NCBI GenBank assembly: GCA_027068915.1
Contig: JAMOLT010000016.1
Location: forward strand, 1-40,807
Direction of reading: 5' to 3'
From: Sedimenticola sp.
GTDB taxonomy: Bacteria; Pseudomonadota; Gammaproteobacteria; Chromatiales; Chromatiaceae
DNA: 40,807 nt
Position numbers and translations under genes: made by a program. Shown here piece by piece: positions 1 to 8,407 of the stretch. Below the pieces are notes generated by a model that saw nothing but the letters and a program-made list of their open reading frames with translations, was not told the origin of the DNA and ran no database searches. How positions within the stretch are numbered: the first letter of the stretch is position 1; every line of letters starts with the position of its first letter.

Positions 1-662
1 TTGCCATGCCACAAGGTACGCAGCTGTTCCAATGATTCACTGCTTTCGATAGGTGCTTCAGGCCAGCTGACATATTCCTTGATGAAAGCAGCTCTATAGG
101 CGTACAGGCCAATATGCCGCAAGTAACCCCGGGACATTTCCACACTAACTTCCTTCCCCCAGGCAATCTCATCCCGTTTCCAGGGAATGGGCGCACGACT
201 GAAATACAAGGCATAGCCCTTTCTGTCCAGCACCACTTTAACGACATTGGCATCAAACAGTTGCTGCGGGTGCTCCAGGTGCGCAGCCAGGGTGGCCGTG
301 TCTGCATACTGGTGGTGTTCCAGATCCTGGGCTACCTGATTCAACAGGGACACCGGCACCAGGGGTTCATCTCCCTGAAGGTTAACGATGACCTCATCAT
401 CAGCCCAATTCATGACATCGATCACTTCGGCGATGCGCATGGTGCCGCTGCTGTGCTTTACATCGGTCATGCACACCCGCGCATTGAAACTGTCGGCAAC
501 CTTGGCGATGCGCTCATCATCGGTGGCGATCACCACTTCCTGCGCCTGACTCTGGCAGGCTTTCTCATACACATACTGCAACATGGGCTTGCCAGCCAAA
601 GGTAGCAACAGCTTGCCAGGGAGTCGGGTGGAAGCATAGCGCGCCGGGATTACGATGCGCAT
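1..662 (-). CDS. kdsB: 3-deoxy-manno-octulosonate cytidylyltransferase (CMP-KDO synthetase), 3' end cut off
   Basis: Activates KDO with CTP to CMP-KDO in the cytoplasm for the inner core of lipopolysaccharide. The frame reads leftwards from an ATG at 660-662 and runs off the window, giving about 220 of the usual 245-255 residues, so the C-terminus is missing. The N-terminus has the family's nucleotide-binding pattern, [19 protein letters not shown]. Further on are VVIATDDERIA, a T-SGT-R stretch and NLQGDEP, all typical of KdsB. Its ATG shares one base with the TGA of the upstream Trm112-like gene (TGATG), so the two are translationally coupled. The order lpxK-trm112-kdsB is the classical gammaproteobacterial one. 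Family identity is very likely. Confidence 0.96.
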   Translation of the reverse strand, partial: MRIVIPARYASTRLPGKLLLPLAGKPMLQYVYEKACQSQAQEVVIATDDERIAKVADSFNARVCMTDVKHSSGTMRIAEVIDVMNWADDEVIVNLQGDEPLVPVSLLNQVAQDLEHHQYADTATLAAHLEHPQQLFDANVVKVVLDRKGYALYFSRAPIPWKRDEIAWGKEVSVEMSRGYLRHIGLYAYRAAFIKEYVSWPEAPIESSESLEQLRTLWHG

Positions 663-841
663 CAGACTTCTTCGTCTGCCGCCAGTTCACGCGCTTCCTG
701 CTCAAGCATGACGGGGATGCCGTCACGAATGGGGAACGCAAGACGATCTGCTTTGCAGATAAGCTCCTGTTCGGATTTCTTGTAGATCAGTTTGCTCTTG
801 CAAATTGGGCACACCAGAATATCAAGCAGCTTTTTGTCCAT
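662..841 (-). CDS. Trm112-family small zinc-ribbon-like protein (UPF0434/YcaR type)
   Basis: A 59-residue protein starting [18 protein letters not shown] and containing [14 protein letters not shown], the signature of the YcaR/UPF0434 branch of the Trm112 family. The role of bacterial members is poorly defined; eukaryotic and archaeal Trm112 proteins activate methyltransferases. The first Cys pair (CPIC, residues 11-14) is present, but only one later Cys (residue 29) is seen, so a full four-Cys zinc site is not obvious. The start codon at 839-841 lies inside the end of lpxK (20-base overlap) and its stop overlaps the kdsB start, so it is embedded in one operon. The gene is short but its position and sequence make it secure. 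Confidence 0.93.
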   Translation of the reverse strand: MDKKLLDILVCPICKSKLIYKKSEQELICKADRLAFPIRDGIPVMLEQEARELAADEEV

Positions 842-1811
842 GTTTCAAACCCTGTAGTAGTTGGTCAAATTTTTTCACGAAAGCCGGATCCGGGAGCATT
901 TCAATACGTACCAGCCAATAGTTTCCGGTGGCAAACCGTGCGTACTTTACCGCATCTTTCTCGGTCATCAGAACCGGAAGATCATCACCAAACTGCAGGT
1001 CTTTCTGTCGGTATACGCGATGATCGCGAAAGGCATGGGGAATCACCTTCAGCCCATGATCCTGCAACAGGGAAAAAAAGCGCTGTGGATTTCCCGTTCC
1101 AGCCACCGCATGGACGGTCTCGCCAGATGCCCGGGACAGCGGCTGCGGTTCCTCTGACAAATCCAGCAGTGGCAGAACTTGCGGCTCCCGAACAGCCATG
1201 GTCGGCGTTTCATCCCGCCACGGGCCGTTGCTGATCAACAGATCCGCCCGACGCAAACGACCAGGCAGTTCCCGCAAGGGGCCGGCAGGCAACAGGAAGC
1301 CGTTGCCAAACCCTCTTTCCCCGTCGATGACGACGATCTCCAGGTCTCTTCCCATGGCGTAGTGTTGCAGACCGTCATCAGACAATACGATATTGCAGCG
1401 GGTATATTCGAGCAGCTCCCGCACCGCCTGTGCACGCTCTGGCGCCACGCATACGGGGCAGCCGCTGAGCCGCGCCAGCAACACTGCTTCATCCCCCACC
1501 ATCACCGGATCACTGTCCGCCCTGACCTGCTGGGGCCAGTGGCTGGCTTTTCCACCATAACCCCGGGCTACAATGCCTGGCTGATAGCCCAGGGAGATGA
1601 GATGCCGGGCAAGCCATATCACCAGGGGCGTCTTGCCCGTACCGCCGACGGTAATATTGCCCACTACAATGACCGGTGTGGGAAATCTGTGGGTTTTCTT
1701 CAGGTGGAGAAAGAACAGCATGCGGCGAAATACGCCAAGCGTCCAGAATACCAGGGACAACGGCAGCAACAAGTAGCTCAGGGGATTGTTGCCATACCAG
1801 ATGCTTTTCAA
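822..1811 (-). CDS. lpxK: Tetraacyldisaccharide 4'-kinase
   Basis: Phosphorylates the 4' position of the lipid A disaccharide precursor at the inner face of the cytoplasmic membrane (Raetz pathway). Length 329 residues, normal for LpxK. A hydrophobic N-terminal segment (about residues 10-35) would sit in the membrane. The Walker A motif [11 protein letters not shown] is at 51-61, the SRGYGG-like VARGYGG at 81-87 and the DDGLQH motif at 145-150. The start is most likely the TTG at 1809-1811: it keeps the conserved N-terminal WxGxxPLxxLLLPLS pattern, and a GAGGAA ribosome-binding sequence lies just upstream, inside the end of exbD. The next in-frame ATG would delete the membrane segment. It follows exbD with a 6-base gap. 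Confidence 0.96.
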   Translation of the reverse strand: MKSIWYGNNPLSYLLLPLSLVFWTLGVFRRMLFFLHLKKTHRFPTPVIVVGNITVGGTGKTPLVIWLARHLISLGYQPGIVARGYGGKASHWPQQVRADSDPVMVGDEAVLLARLSGCPVCVAPERAQAVRELLEYTRCNIVLSDDGLQHYAMGRDLEIVVIDGERGFGNGFLLPAGPLRELPGRLRRADLLISNGPWRDETPTMAVREPQVLPLLDLSEEPQPLSRASGETVHAVAGTGNPQRFFSLLQDHGLKVIPHAFRDHRVYRQKDLQFGDDLPVLMTEKDAVKYARFATGNYWLVRIEMLPDPAFVKKFDQLLQGLKHGQKAA

Positions 1812-1817
1812 TTCCGT

Positions 1818-2246
1818 CTATTCCTCGGCTTGCGCGGCTCTGGCAAGAAAGCTGAGACGGCTCAAACCCAGTTGTCCGGCGGCATCCATCACCATCATCA
1901 CCGCCTGGAAAGGCGCCTGCTTGTCGCTGGTAACCGTTACAGGAACGTCCGTGCGCTCTGCAGCCGCTTTTTTCAGGGCGCGTTTGAGGGTATCCACGTC
2001 ATGGGTTACCAGTTCCTGATCGTTGAGGTAGAAGTTCCCCTTGGCGTCGATGGTGACGGCAATGGTCTCTGCCTCCTTGTTTTCTTCCGTCTGGGCGCTG
2101 GCCTGGGGAAGATCCACCTTGAGCTGGGTTTGCTTGTCGAAGGTGGTGGACACCATGAAAAAAATCAGTAGCAGGAACACCACATCAATCAGCGGTGTCA
2201 TATCCACCAGTACATTTCTGGAACGTCGGGAAGGACGGATATTCAC
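1818..2246 (-). CDS. exbD: ExbD/TolR-family biopolymer transport protein
   Basis: A 142-residue single-pass inner-membrane protein of the ExbD/TolR family, which with ExbB/TolQ converts proton-motive force into mechanical energy for envelope transport. The membrane segment (about residues 14-32) carries the essential aspartate in the motif DMTPLIDVVFLLLIFFM (D20-21 region), followed by a periplasmic domain. The start is GTG at 2244-2246, overlapping the TAG stop of exbB by one base, so translation is coupled. No TonB is encoded nearby, so the energised partner is unknown. In Pseudomonas the same exbB-exbD-lpxK order is seen, next to comEC. Assignment to ExbD rather than TolR rests on context and is less certain than family membership. 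Confidence 0.92.
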   Translation of the reverse strand: MNIRPSRRSRNVLVDMTPLIDVVFLLLIFFMVSTTFDKQTQLKVDLPQASAQTEENKEAETIAVTIDAKGNFYLNDQELVTHDVDTLKRALKKAAAERTDVPVTVTSDKQAPFQAVMMVMDAAGQLGLSRLSFLARAAQAEE

Positions 2247-2860
2247 TATTTCTCCCGCTCTCCATGCAGTACTTCCACCATCTTGATGGCTTGCTGTTCC
2301 ATGGCGATTGCCAGCTCATCCACCCGCCCGGTAAGGTAACGATGGGCGATCAGACTGGGAATGGCAACAGACAGACCTGCCGCCGTAGTAATCAGCGCCT
2401 TGGATATGCCACCCGCCAATACCGCGGGATTGCCTACCCCACCTGCACTGGTAATTGCGGCAAAAACCTCGATCATGCCAAAAACCGTACCTAAAAGACC
2501 CAATAATGGCGCTATCGCAGCAACTGTGCCCAGCGCATTCAAGTAGCGTTCCAGGCCGTGAACCACCTGCCTGCCTTCTTCCTCGATGGCTTCTTTCATC
2601 ACCTCCCGGGAATGATGGAGATTGGTTAGCCCTGTGGCCAGCAATCGCCCCAAGGGGGAGCTTTCCCGAATAGCCAGAATGCGCTTCCGATCCAGTTCCT
2701 TGCTCTTGTACAGTTTCCAGATTTGCGGAAACAGATGATCAGGAACTACGCGCTTGCGCCGATAGGACCAAAGCCGTTCGAGGGTGATCGCCATAGCAAT
2801 AACCGAGCAGGCGATGATAGGCCACATCAACAATCCACCTGCTTTAATAAATTCAAACAC
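2246..2860 (-). CDS. exbB: ExbB/TolQ/MotA-family proton channel protein
   Basis: A 204-residue inner-membrane protein of the MotA/TolQ/ExbB family. The first membrane segment is near residues 5-25 (GLLMWPIIACSVIAMAITLERL). Two further segments, around residues 115-140 (GTVAAIAPLLGLLGTVFGMIEVF) and 155-175 (ALITTAAGLSVAIPSLIAH), contain the family's conserved LLGLLGTVxGMI and TTAxGLxVAIP motifs. The start is GTG at 2858-2860, preceded by a strong AAGGAGGA ribosome-binding sequence about 10 bases upstream. It forms the motor with the adjacent exbD product. A TATGAT-like -10 lies upstream in the 63-base gap after comEC, but no clear -35 is seen. Confidence 0.94.
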   Translation of the reverse strand: MFEFIKAGGLLMWPIIACSVIAMAITLERLWSYRRKRVVPDHLFPQIWKLYKSKELDRKRILAIRESSPLGRLLATGLTNLHHSREVMKEAIEEEGRQVVHGLERYLNALGTVAAIAPLLGLLGTVFGMIEVFAAITSAGGVGNPAVLAGGISKALITTAAGLSVAIPSLIAHRYLTGRVDELAIAMEQQAIKMVEVLHGEREK

Positions 2861-2923
2861 CGCCTGTTATCCTCCTTATTTCCCAGAGGCCAATCATACT
2901 AAAACATACATGAATCTTCCTGG

Positions 2924-5209
2924 CTATTTGTGCCAATAGCGTCTGGAAACAGAATGCCAAGACAGGGCGGCGGCAGCCTCGTCCGCCCCCAGATTAAATT
3001 CGATCGCACCCTCTGCGGCGGTATTCAGGGTGCTGGCGCCAGTGGCCTGCCAGCGATTTACCACCTCTTCCCGGGGGAATCCCCAACGGTTCGCCCTGCC
3101 CGTGGCGAACAGGACATAACGGGGCTGGACAGCGCGTATAAATTCTTCACTGGAAGAGCTGGCGCTGCCATGGTGCGCCGCCACCACGATCCGGCTTTTC
3201 AACTTGCCCGGCGCAAATTCGACCAGCCACGCTTCCCCCCAGCGCTCGACATCACCGGCAATCAATGCGCTATGCCTGCCAGCGGTCACTTTCAGCACAC
3301 AGGATGCATCGTTGCCCTCCCGACCAGCACCAACCGGCGGGTAGAGGATTTCAAATCGCACCCCATCCCACCACCAGGTTTCACCAGCCAGACAGTGGCG
3401 AACATCCTTCAACCCAAGCCCAGACAACTCCCCCGACAAACGCTCCCCGACGGGCAGGTTCTGGATCAGATCCGGTGCTCCACCAATATGATCGACATCG
3501 CTGTGACTGAGGATCAACTTGTCAATGCTGCGGATACCCTGGCTTTCAAAATAGGGGAGCAATACGGCAGATCCGGTATTGAATCCTGATGGAAAACGCG
3601 GCCCCGCATCAAATACCAGAACATGACGGGCGGTACGCACCACGACTGAAAGGCCCTGCCCTACATCCATGAGGGCAAAACGGAAATGGTTCGGAAGCGG
3701 TGCAGAAACCCGCTTAGCATAGAGCGTCAGGCACAAAAGCAATATGGAGAAAAGAGACAACTGCCACAATGGGTGACAAGTGCATTTCATCGTCAACCAC
3801 AATGCGGGTAGTGCCACCATGCCAAGAAACAGTAGCATCCCCACAGGAACGGCTTCCCAATGCAACACTGGCGACCACAGCGCCACAACGTCCAGCAGCA
3901 TCAGAACTCCATTCAGCAACCAGCCCACAACAGACATCAGCAACTGACCAAGATCCGGATATACCAGCTGCGATACGACAGCGGCCATGGAAAGCGGAAC
4001 GATCAGCATAGCAAACACGGGAATTGCCAGCAGGTTTACCAGCGGGGAAAATACGGATACCGGCAGCTGCTGCCAAACCAGAAGCGGAGCCAGGGCCAGG
4101 AAGATCCCTGGTTGCAGCCATAACCAGAAAAAACGACCCGTACCTCCACTGGCGAGAAACAGGATGGCCGCAACTGCGCCAAAGGACAACCAGAATCCCG
4201 CTGAGATCACCGAAAGCGGATCCCACAGCACCACCGCAAACAAAGCCAGGCCAAGCACATGAACCGACTCTGCCGAGCGGCGAAACAGGGTTCCCAACAT
4301 AACAATGAGCAGCATAATCAAAGCACGCTGGGTAGGGATGGAGAACCCTGCCATTGCCGCGTAGATCAAAGCTGCAAGCATGGCAAAAGGTGCCGCCGCC
4401 ACCTTCGCAGGCCAACGGCAGCACAGCTGGGGAATACGGCGCCAGCCCCATTGCACAAGAAGATACACCAGCGCAGCAACCAGGCCGATATGCAGGCCGG
4501 AAATGGCAATCAGATGACTGGTGCCGGTTGCTGCAAACACCGATTTGTCTTCCCGGGACAAGGCGGAGCGATCTCCTACCACCAACGCGCTCAGCACCGC
4601 TGCAGAACGATGAGAAATGCCGGACAGGAAAATATCCTCGGCAAGCTTTTGCCGCAGACGATCCAAAGACCACAATTGCCTGCCTGCAGGGGTTCCTTCG
4701 CCTTTCACATAGCCTGTATGGATTACTTGCCGGGCATACAGCCATCCTGCATAGTCAAACCCTCCAGGATTGCGGTAGCCGTGCGCCAACTTCAGCCGCA
4801 GCGGCAACACCCACTTGTCGCCTGCAACCGGCCTGGATGCATGCCCATACCAGGAAACACGGAAGCGCCAGCTGCCCGGCAGCGCCAGCCCTCCCTGCTG
4901 CAAATGGCTTGCCCGGAAGAAAAACCGGCTGCGTTGGGGATTGCTATCAGGAATGCCTTCAATGACGCCAGATGCCAGAACGACATCCTCCAGCATTGCT
5001 TCCGGTATAGATGAGGGCTGGCTTGCCAGCGCAAAAGCCTGCCCCCAGAGAAAACCCGCAAGTACGGCGCAAAGCAACCCCGTCCGGGGGAAATGCCACC
5101 AGCACCACAACACAGGCAACAGAAACAGCAACCAACCGGCATGTGGCAGCTCCGGCAGCTGCTGAAATGTGACGACACCAAGGGCAAACCCTGCCGCTGC
5201 GAGTAACAC
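2924..5209 (-). CDS. comEC: ComEC/Rec2 DNA internalisation protein
   Basis: A 761-residue polytopic membrane protein, the usual length for proteobacterial ComEC/Rec2, which forms the inner-membrane channel for single-stranded DNA during natural transformation. The order is an N-terminal DUF4131-like region with membrane segments, a central Competence domain (including GTSHLIAISGLHIGL, a hallmark of the family), and a C-terminal metallo-beta-lactamase-like domain with the motif SHSDVDHIGG near residue 568 and AAHHGS downstream. These metal-binding motifs look intact, consistent with a nuclease role. The start is GTG at 5207-5209, with AGGGAGGGA a few bases upstream. No other competence gene is in the window, so functional competence cannot be judged. 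Confidence 0.95.
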   Translation of the reverse strand: MLLAAAGFALGVVTFQQLPELPHAGWLLFLLPVLWCWWHFPRTGLLCAVLAGFLWGQAFALASQPSSIPEAMLEDVVLASGVIEGIPDSNPQRSRFFFRASHLQQGGLALPGSWRFRVSWYGHASRPVAGDKWVLPLRLKLAHGYRNPGGFDYAGWLYARQVIHTGYVKGEGTPAGRQLWSLDRLRQKLAEDIFLSGISHRSAAVLSALVVGDRSALSREDKSVFAATGTSHLIAISGLHIGLVAALVYLLVQWGWRRIPQLCCRWPAKVAAAPFAMLAALIYAAMAGFSIPTQRALIMLLIVMLGTLFRRSAESVHVLGLALFAVVLWDPLSVISAGFWLSFGAVAAILFLASGGTGRFFWLWLQPGIFLALAPLLVWQQLPVSVFSPLVNLLAIPVFAMLIVPLSMAAVVSQLVYPDLGQLLMSVVGWLLNGVLMLLDVVALWSPVLHWEAVPVGMLLFLGMVALPALWLTMKCTCHPLWQLSLFSILLLCLTLYAKRVSAPLPNHFRFALMDVGQGLSVVVRTARHVLVFDAGPRFPSGFNTGSAVLLPYFESQGIRSIDKLILSHSDVDHIGGAPDLIQNLPVGERLSGELSGLGLKDVRHCLAGETWWWDGVRFEILYPPVGAGREGNDASCVLKVTAGRHSALIAGDVERWGEAWLVEFAPGKLKSRIVVAAHHGSASSSSEEFIRAVQPRYVLFATGRANRWGFPREEVVNRWQATGASTLNTAAEGAIEFNLGADEAAAALSWHSVSRRYWHK

Positions 5210-5359
5210 AATCCCTCCCTGGGTTGTGGCGGTTCTTCAGATAACCGAATCAAACACTATCGCGCCAAAACATTCAATATAGATTTACGCTGGCCAAGTC
5301 ATGCAGATCATGCTTGAATGAATCATTCAAACCGCGTGGGTTTTACAGCGCTTTTTTTC

Positions 5360-5890
5360 ATGCCACGAAAACTATTCAAACAATACACGCCAGACCCGAA
5401 AAAGCTATGTGAACACAAGCACATGCGGATTTTTGGCGGGCATTTGCTTGATCAAAACTTGTGGCATCTGAACCGGTACTCCGTATCCGGCGCCTTTGCC
5501 GTCGGCCTTTTCTGGGCCATGATTCCCATGCCACTGCAAATGATTGCCGCTGCAGCCACAGCTATTCTTGCGCGGGTGAACCTGCCGGTTTCCGTTGCCC
5601 TGGTGTGGCTGACCAATCCTTTCACCATACCGCCAATCTTTTATTTCAACTATATGGTCGGAACCTGGCTACTACCCCATCAGGAGCCCCTGGGAAATGT
5701 GGAGATGTCGCTGGAATGGTTCACGAAAAGCATGGGAGAAATCTGGCAGCCCCTGTATCTTGGCTCTGTTGTCGTCGGGATCATATTGGCAGCGGCAGGA
5801 TACATGGCGATACGCCTCTATTGGCGCTGGCATATCATCTCGCAATATAAAAAGCGTCAGCAAGGACGCAAAAAACCGTCTTCCAGCTGA
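5360..5890 (+). CDS. DUF2062 membrane protein
   Basis: A 176-residue protein (190 if the ATG at 5318 is used) of the DUF2062 family. It shows the characteristic N-terminus [15 protein letters not shown], a [10 protein letters not shown] segment, and the hydrophobic [15 protein letters not shown] and [14 protein letters not shown] motifs, giving about three membrane segments before a basic tail. I chose the internal ATG because family members start at this MPR-[KR] sequence. Neither candidate has a good ribosome-binding sequence. Function is unknown; family members sit beside comEC and lol genes in many gammaproteobacteria. It diverges from comEC, and its 3' end overlaps that of lolD by 34 bases. 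Confidence 0.9.
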   Translation: MPRKLFKQYTPDPKKLCEHKHMRIFGGHLLDQNLWHLNRYSVSGAFAVGLFWAMIPMPLQMIAAAATAILARVNLPVSVALVWLTNPFTIPPIFYFNYMVGTWLLPHQEPLGNVEMSLEWFTKSMGEIWQPLYLGSVVVGIILAAAGYMAIRLYWRWHIISQYKKRQQGRKKPSSS

Positions 5891-6537
5891 AACACCCGAT
5901 CCATGCACTTTGCCAGGCCAGAATCATGGGTAACAATGATAAAACTGGTTCCCTGCCCCCGGTTCAGCTCCAGCATCAGATCGTAGATTCCAGCCGCAGT
6001 TTTTGGGTCCAGGTTGCCTGTAGGTTCGTCTGCCAGAACACAATCAGGTTTTGAAACCAGCGCCCGGGCAACGGCGGTACGCTGACGTTCACCTCCGGAC
6101 AGTTCGGATGGCTTGTGGGCGATGCGGTTTTCCAGGCCTACGTTCACCAGCATTTCCCTGGCCAGTTCCACCGCTTCCGCTATCGGCATTTTCCGCAGCA
6201 ATAGCGGCATGGCGACATTCTCCAGCGCGGTAAACTCCGCCAGCAGATGGTGAAACTGGTAAATGAAGCCAAGATGTTGATTGCGCAGGCGGCAACGCCG
6301 GGCTTCCGGCAAACGGCTGAATGGCCCACCGTTAAGCAACACCTCTCCCTCATCCGGGTCGTCCAGCCCACCAAGACAGTGCAACAGGGTGCTCTTTCCC
6401 GAACCGGAAGCGCCCAAAATGCCTATCTGCTCTCCCTTTTTTACAGCCAGATCCACCCCACGCAGCACCTGTACCTCTGCCGGCCCGGTGGTGAAGGTGC
6501 GGCGCAGCCCCAGACTTTCCAGCACCGGATTACTCAT
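5857..6537 (-). CDS. lolD: Lipoprotein-releasing ABC transporter ATP-binding subunit
   Basis: ATPase of the Lol system, which extracts outer-membrane lipoproteins from the inner membrane and hands them to LolA. Counting from the ATG at 6535-6537 it has 226 residues, normal for LolD. Walker A GASGSGKS is at 42-49, the Q-loop region IYQFHHLL at 91-98 matches the LolD family, the signature LSGGER is at 145-150 and Walker B CVLADE at 165-170. A longer frame is open upstream, but this ATG overlaps the stop of the LolC/E gene by 8 bases and gives the family N-terminus. Its 3' end converges on, and overlaps, the DUF2062 gene. Confidence 0.95.
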   Translation of the reverse strand: MSNPVLESLGLRRTFTTGPAEVQVLRGVDLAVKKGEQIGILGASGSGKSTLLHCLGGLDDPDEGEVLLNGGPFSRLPEARRCRLRNQHLGFIYQFHHLLAEFTALENVAMPLLLRKMPIAEAVELAREMLVNVGLENRIAHKPSELSGGERQRTAVARALVSKPDCVLADEPTGNLDPKTAAGIYDLMLELNRGQGTSFIIVTHDSGLAKCMDRVFQLEDGFLRPC

Positions 6538-7780
6538 AGCGCAACGCCTCTGCCGGAGAGGTGCGGTATGCATTCCAGGCAGGGTAAAGCGTCATGAGGA
6601 AGCTGCAGAGGAAAGACCCAACGCCAACCAACAGCACATCCTCCCAGCGTAGTTGGGATGGCAGCATGCTGATGTAATACACGCTGGGATCAATAAACTG
6701 CACGTTGAACAAGGATTCAATCCAGCCTACTACCTGCTCCACATTCACCGCCAACAGCACACCCAGCACCACACCGACAACCGTGCCCACGAACCCGATT
6801 ACGGATCCCTGCACGATGAAGATATACATAATCTGCCGGGGCGATGCACCAAAGGTCTTGAGGATCGCGATATCCGCCCGTTTGTCCACCACAACCATTA
6901 CCAGAGTGGCAACAATATTGAAGGCCGCAATCACAACGATAAAAAACAGCAGCAGGCCCATCATGCGCTTCTCCATCTTCAGGGCGGAAAAGAAATTCCG
7001 GTGTTGATCCGTCCAGTCAGAAACGCGAAACAGGCCATTGAACTGCGATGCCAGCTCCCTGGAAACCTGGGTTGCCGCATACAGGTCATCCAGTTTGAGG
7101 CGAATACCGGATACCGCATCCCCCATGCGCAACAGTTTTGCCAGGTCCCGCATGTCTACCATGGCTATGCCACGATCATATTCCCCCATACCAACGCTAA
7201 AAATCCCGCTAACCACAAAACGCTTCGTTCTTGGCATGGTGCCGGCGGGGGTAGAAGTGAACTTGGGCACCAGCATGGTAATTTTATCCCCCACCTTAAC
7301 CCGCAGGGCGTAGGCCAGCTCCCTCCCCAAAATAATGTTGAAGCCTCCCGGCACCAGGTCATCCAGAGACCCCGCCTCCATATGCTGCCCCACATCCACG
7401 ACTCCCGGCTCCATGTCTTTCAACACCCCACGAACCAGCGCACCACTAACCTGCTTGCCATGCACCAGCATGGACATGACTTCCACATAAGGAGCGGCTC
7501 CTACAACTCTCGGATGCTGCCTGGCTTGCTCCAGCGCTTGCCGCCAATCTTTCATACCACCGCCGGACACAGCATTGATATCCGCATGAGAGGCCATGCC
7601 GAGAATACGTTCACGAACTTCTTTGTGAAATCCATTCATCACCGACAACACGGTGATCAAAACAATCACCCCCAGGGTGATCCCCATGGTGGAAATGAAA
7701 GAGATAAAGGAAATGAAGTGATTCCGGCGTTCTGCACGGGTATAGCGCAGGCCGATCCAGACTGATAGAGGATAAAACAT
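6530..7780 (-). CDS. Lipoprotein-releasing ABC transporter permease, single LolC/LolE-type (possible LolF)
   Basis: A 416-residue permease with the LolC/E architecture: a membrane segment at about 22-46, a large periplasmic domain (about 50-260), and three membrane segments in the C-terminal 150 residues. The N-terminal YxxxRxxxHFISFISxISxxGIxLGV sequence is family-typical. Residues about 171-186 ([16 protein letters not shown]) match the periplasmic 'hook' of LolC that binds LolA. Only one such gene is present here, coupled to lolD, whereas most relatives have both lolC and lolE; a homodimeric LolF arrangement is therefore possible. A second gene elsewhere in the genome cannot be excluded. 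A TATAAT box ends 6 bases before the ATG. Confidence 0.94.
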   Translation of the reverse strand: MFYPLSVWIGLRYTRAERRNHFISFISFISTMGITLGVIVLITVLSVMNGFHKEVRERILGMASHADINAVSGGGMKDWRQALEQARQHPRVVGAAPYVEVMSMLVHGKQVSGALVRGVLKDMEPGVVDVGQHMEAGSLDDLVPGGFNIILGRELAYALRVKVGDKITMLVPKFTSTPAGTMPRTKRFVVSGIFSVGMGEYDRGIAMVDMRDLAKLLRMGDAVSGIRLKLDDLYAATQVSRELASQFNGLFRVSDWTDQHRNFFSALKMEKRMMGLLLFFIVVIAAFNIVATLVMVVVDKRADIAILKTFGASPRQIMYIFIVQGSVIGFVGTVVGVVLGVLLAVNVEQVVGWIESLFNVQFIDPSVYYISMLPSQLRWEDVLLVGVGSFLCSFLMTLYPAWNAYRTSPAEALRYE

Positions 7781-7786
7781 GCGCGT

Positions 7787-7792
7787 ATTATA
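7787..7792 (-). promoter_or_regulatory. Putative -10 box (TATAAT) of the lolC/E-lolD unit
   Basis: A perfect TATAAT on the minus strand followed by ACGCGC and then the ATG at 7778-7780. Transcription would begin at or within a base or two of the start codon, and no ribosome-binding sequence is present, suggesting a leaderless mRNA. No good -35 at normal spacing was found, which lowers confidence. Confidence 0.4.
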
Positions 7793-7861
7793 GCCATTCC
7801 CGGCAAAGCCGGCCCATCAAAAGAAATTCAACAGGCCAGCCAGGAGATTTTCAGGCAATAG

Positions 7862-8395
7862 CTACTTTTTTCCGTGGCGCCTTTGTTTTCTTTTTTGTTT
7901 TTTCAGGGATAATTTTGCTTTACCTGTCTTGCCGGCCGGCTTTCCCAAAGGCTCCTTGCTCTTTTTTATCTTTGCTGCCTTGGGATCGGAAAAGGCTTTT
8001 TTTCCCATTACCTCTATAGCTTCGGCCTTTTTTTTCTTTTCTGCTTTCCTGGCATCTTTGGCAACCTGCTTTGCCGCTTTTTTCAAGCGCGTGGCCGAGC
8101 GCCTCGCCTTGGCTTTTGCAGCCGCTTTTTTCGCCTGTTTTTCCGAATATTTTTGCTTGTCCTCAAGCTGCATCTTCAAGGCACTGTGTTCTTTCCGGCT
8201 CTTTTCCGCATGAGCCTGGGCACCTTTTGCCGCAGCATGAGCCTTGCTCAAAACCTTGCTTACATCCTGCGCCGCCTCCTGGGCTGCAGCTGCGGCCTTT
8301 TTGGCTTTCTTGATCGCCTTTTTCAGCTTGCTGAGCATTTTCAGCTGTTCGGAAGCTGCAGCGTCTCTGTCCTTCTTCTTGTCTTTTTTTGCCAT
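7862..8395 (-). CDS. Lysine/alanine-rich basic protein, histone H1-like composition
   Basis: A 177-residue protein of very low complexity: roughly 50 Lys and 40 Ala, with KK, KKA and AAK repeats throughout, a short coiled-coil-prone middle part (about residues 40-100), and a strongly basic tail ending KQKRKQRRHGKK. There are no Cys, no signal peptide and no membrane segment. The composition recalls the histone-like AlgP/PhaF C-terminal domains of Pseudomonas, but no PAKPA repeats are present, so homology is not claimed. Two ATGs overlap; the one at 8393-8395 is favoured by a GGAG seven bases upstream. It lies 12 bases after the stop of the PPK2 gene, so the two are almost certainly co-transcribed. 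That suggests polyphosphate or nucleic-acid binding, which is inference. Confidence 0.85.
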   Translation of the reverse strand: MAKKDKKKDRDAAASEQLKMLSKLKKAIKKAKKAAAAAQEAAQDVSKVLSKAHAAAKGAQAHAEKSRKEHSALKMQLEDKQKYSEKQAKKAAAKAKARRSATRLKKAAKQVAKDARKAEKKKKAEAIEVMGKKAFSDPKAAKIKKSKEPLGKPAGKTGKAKLSLKKQKRKQRRHGKK

Positions 8396-8407
8396 CATAG
8401 CGCTCCG

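Noticed and set aside
1179-2171. A 330-codon plus-strand frame across lpxK and exbD
   Set aside because: It overlaps two genes with intact catalytic and membrane motifs on the other strand and has no recognisable features.
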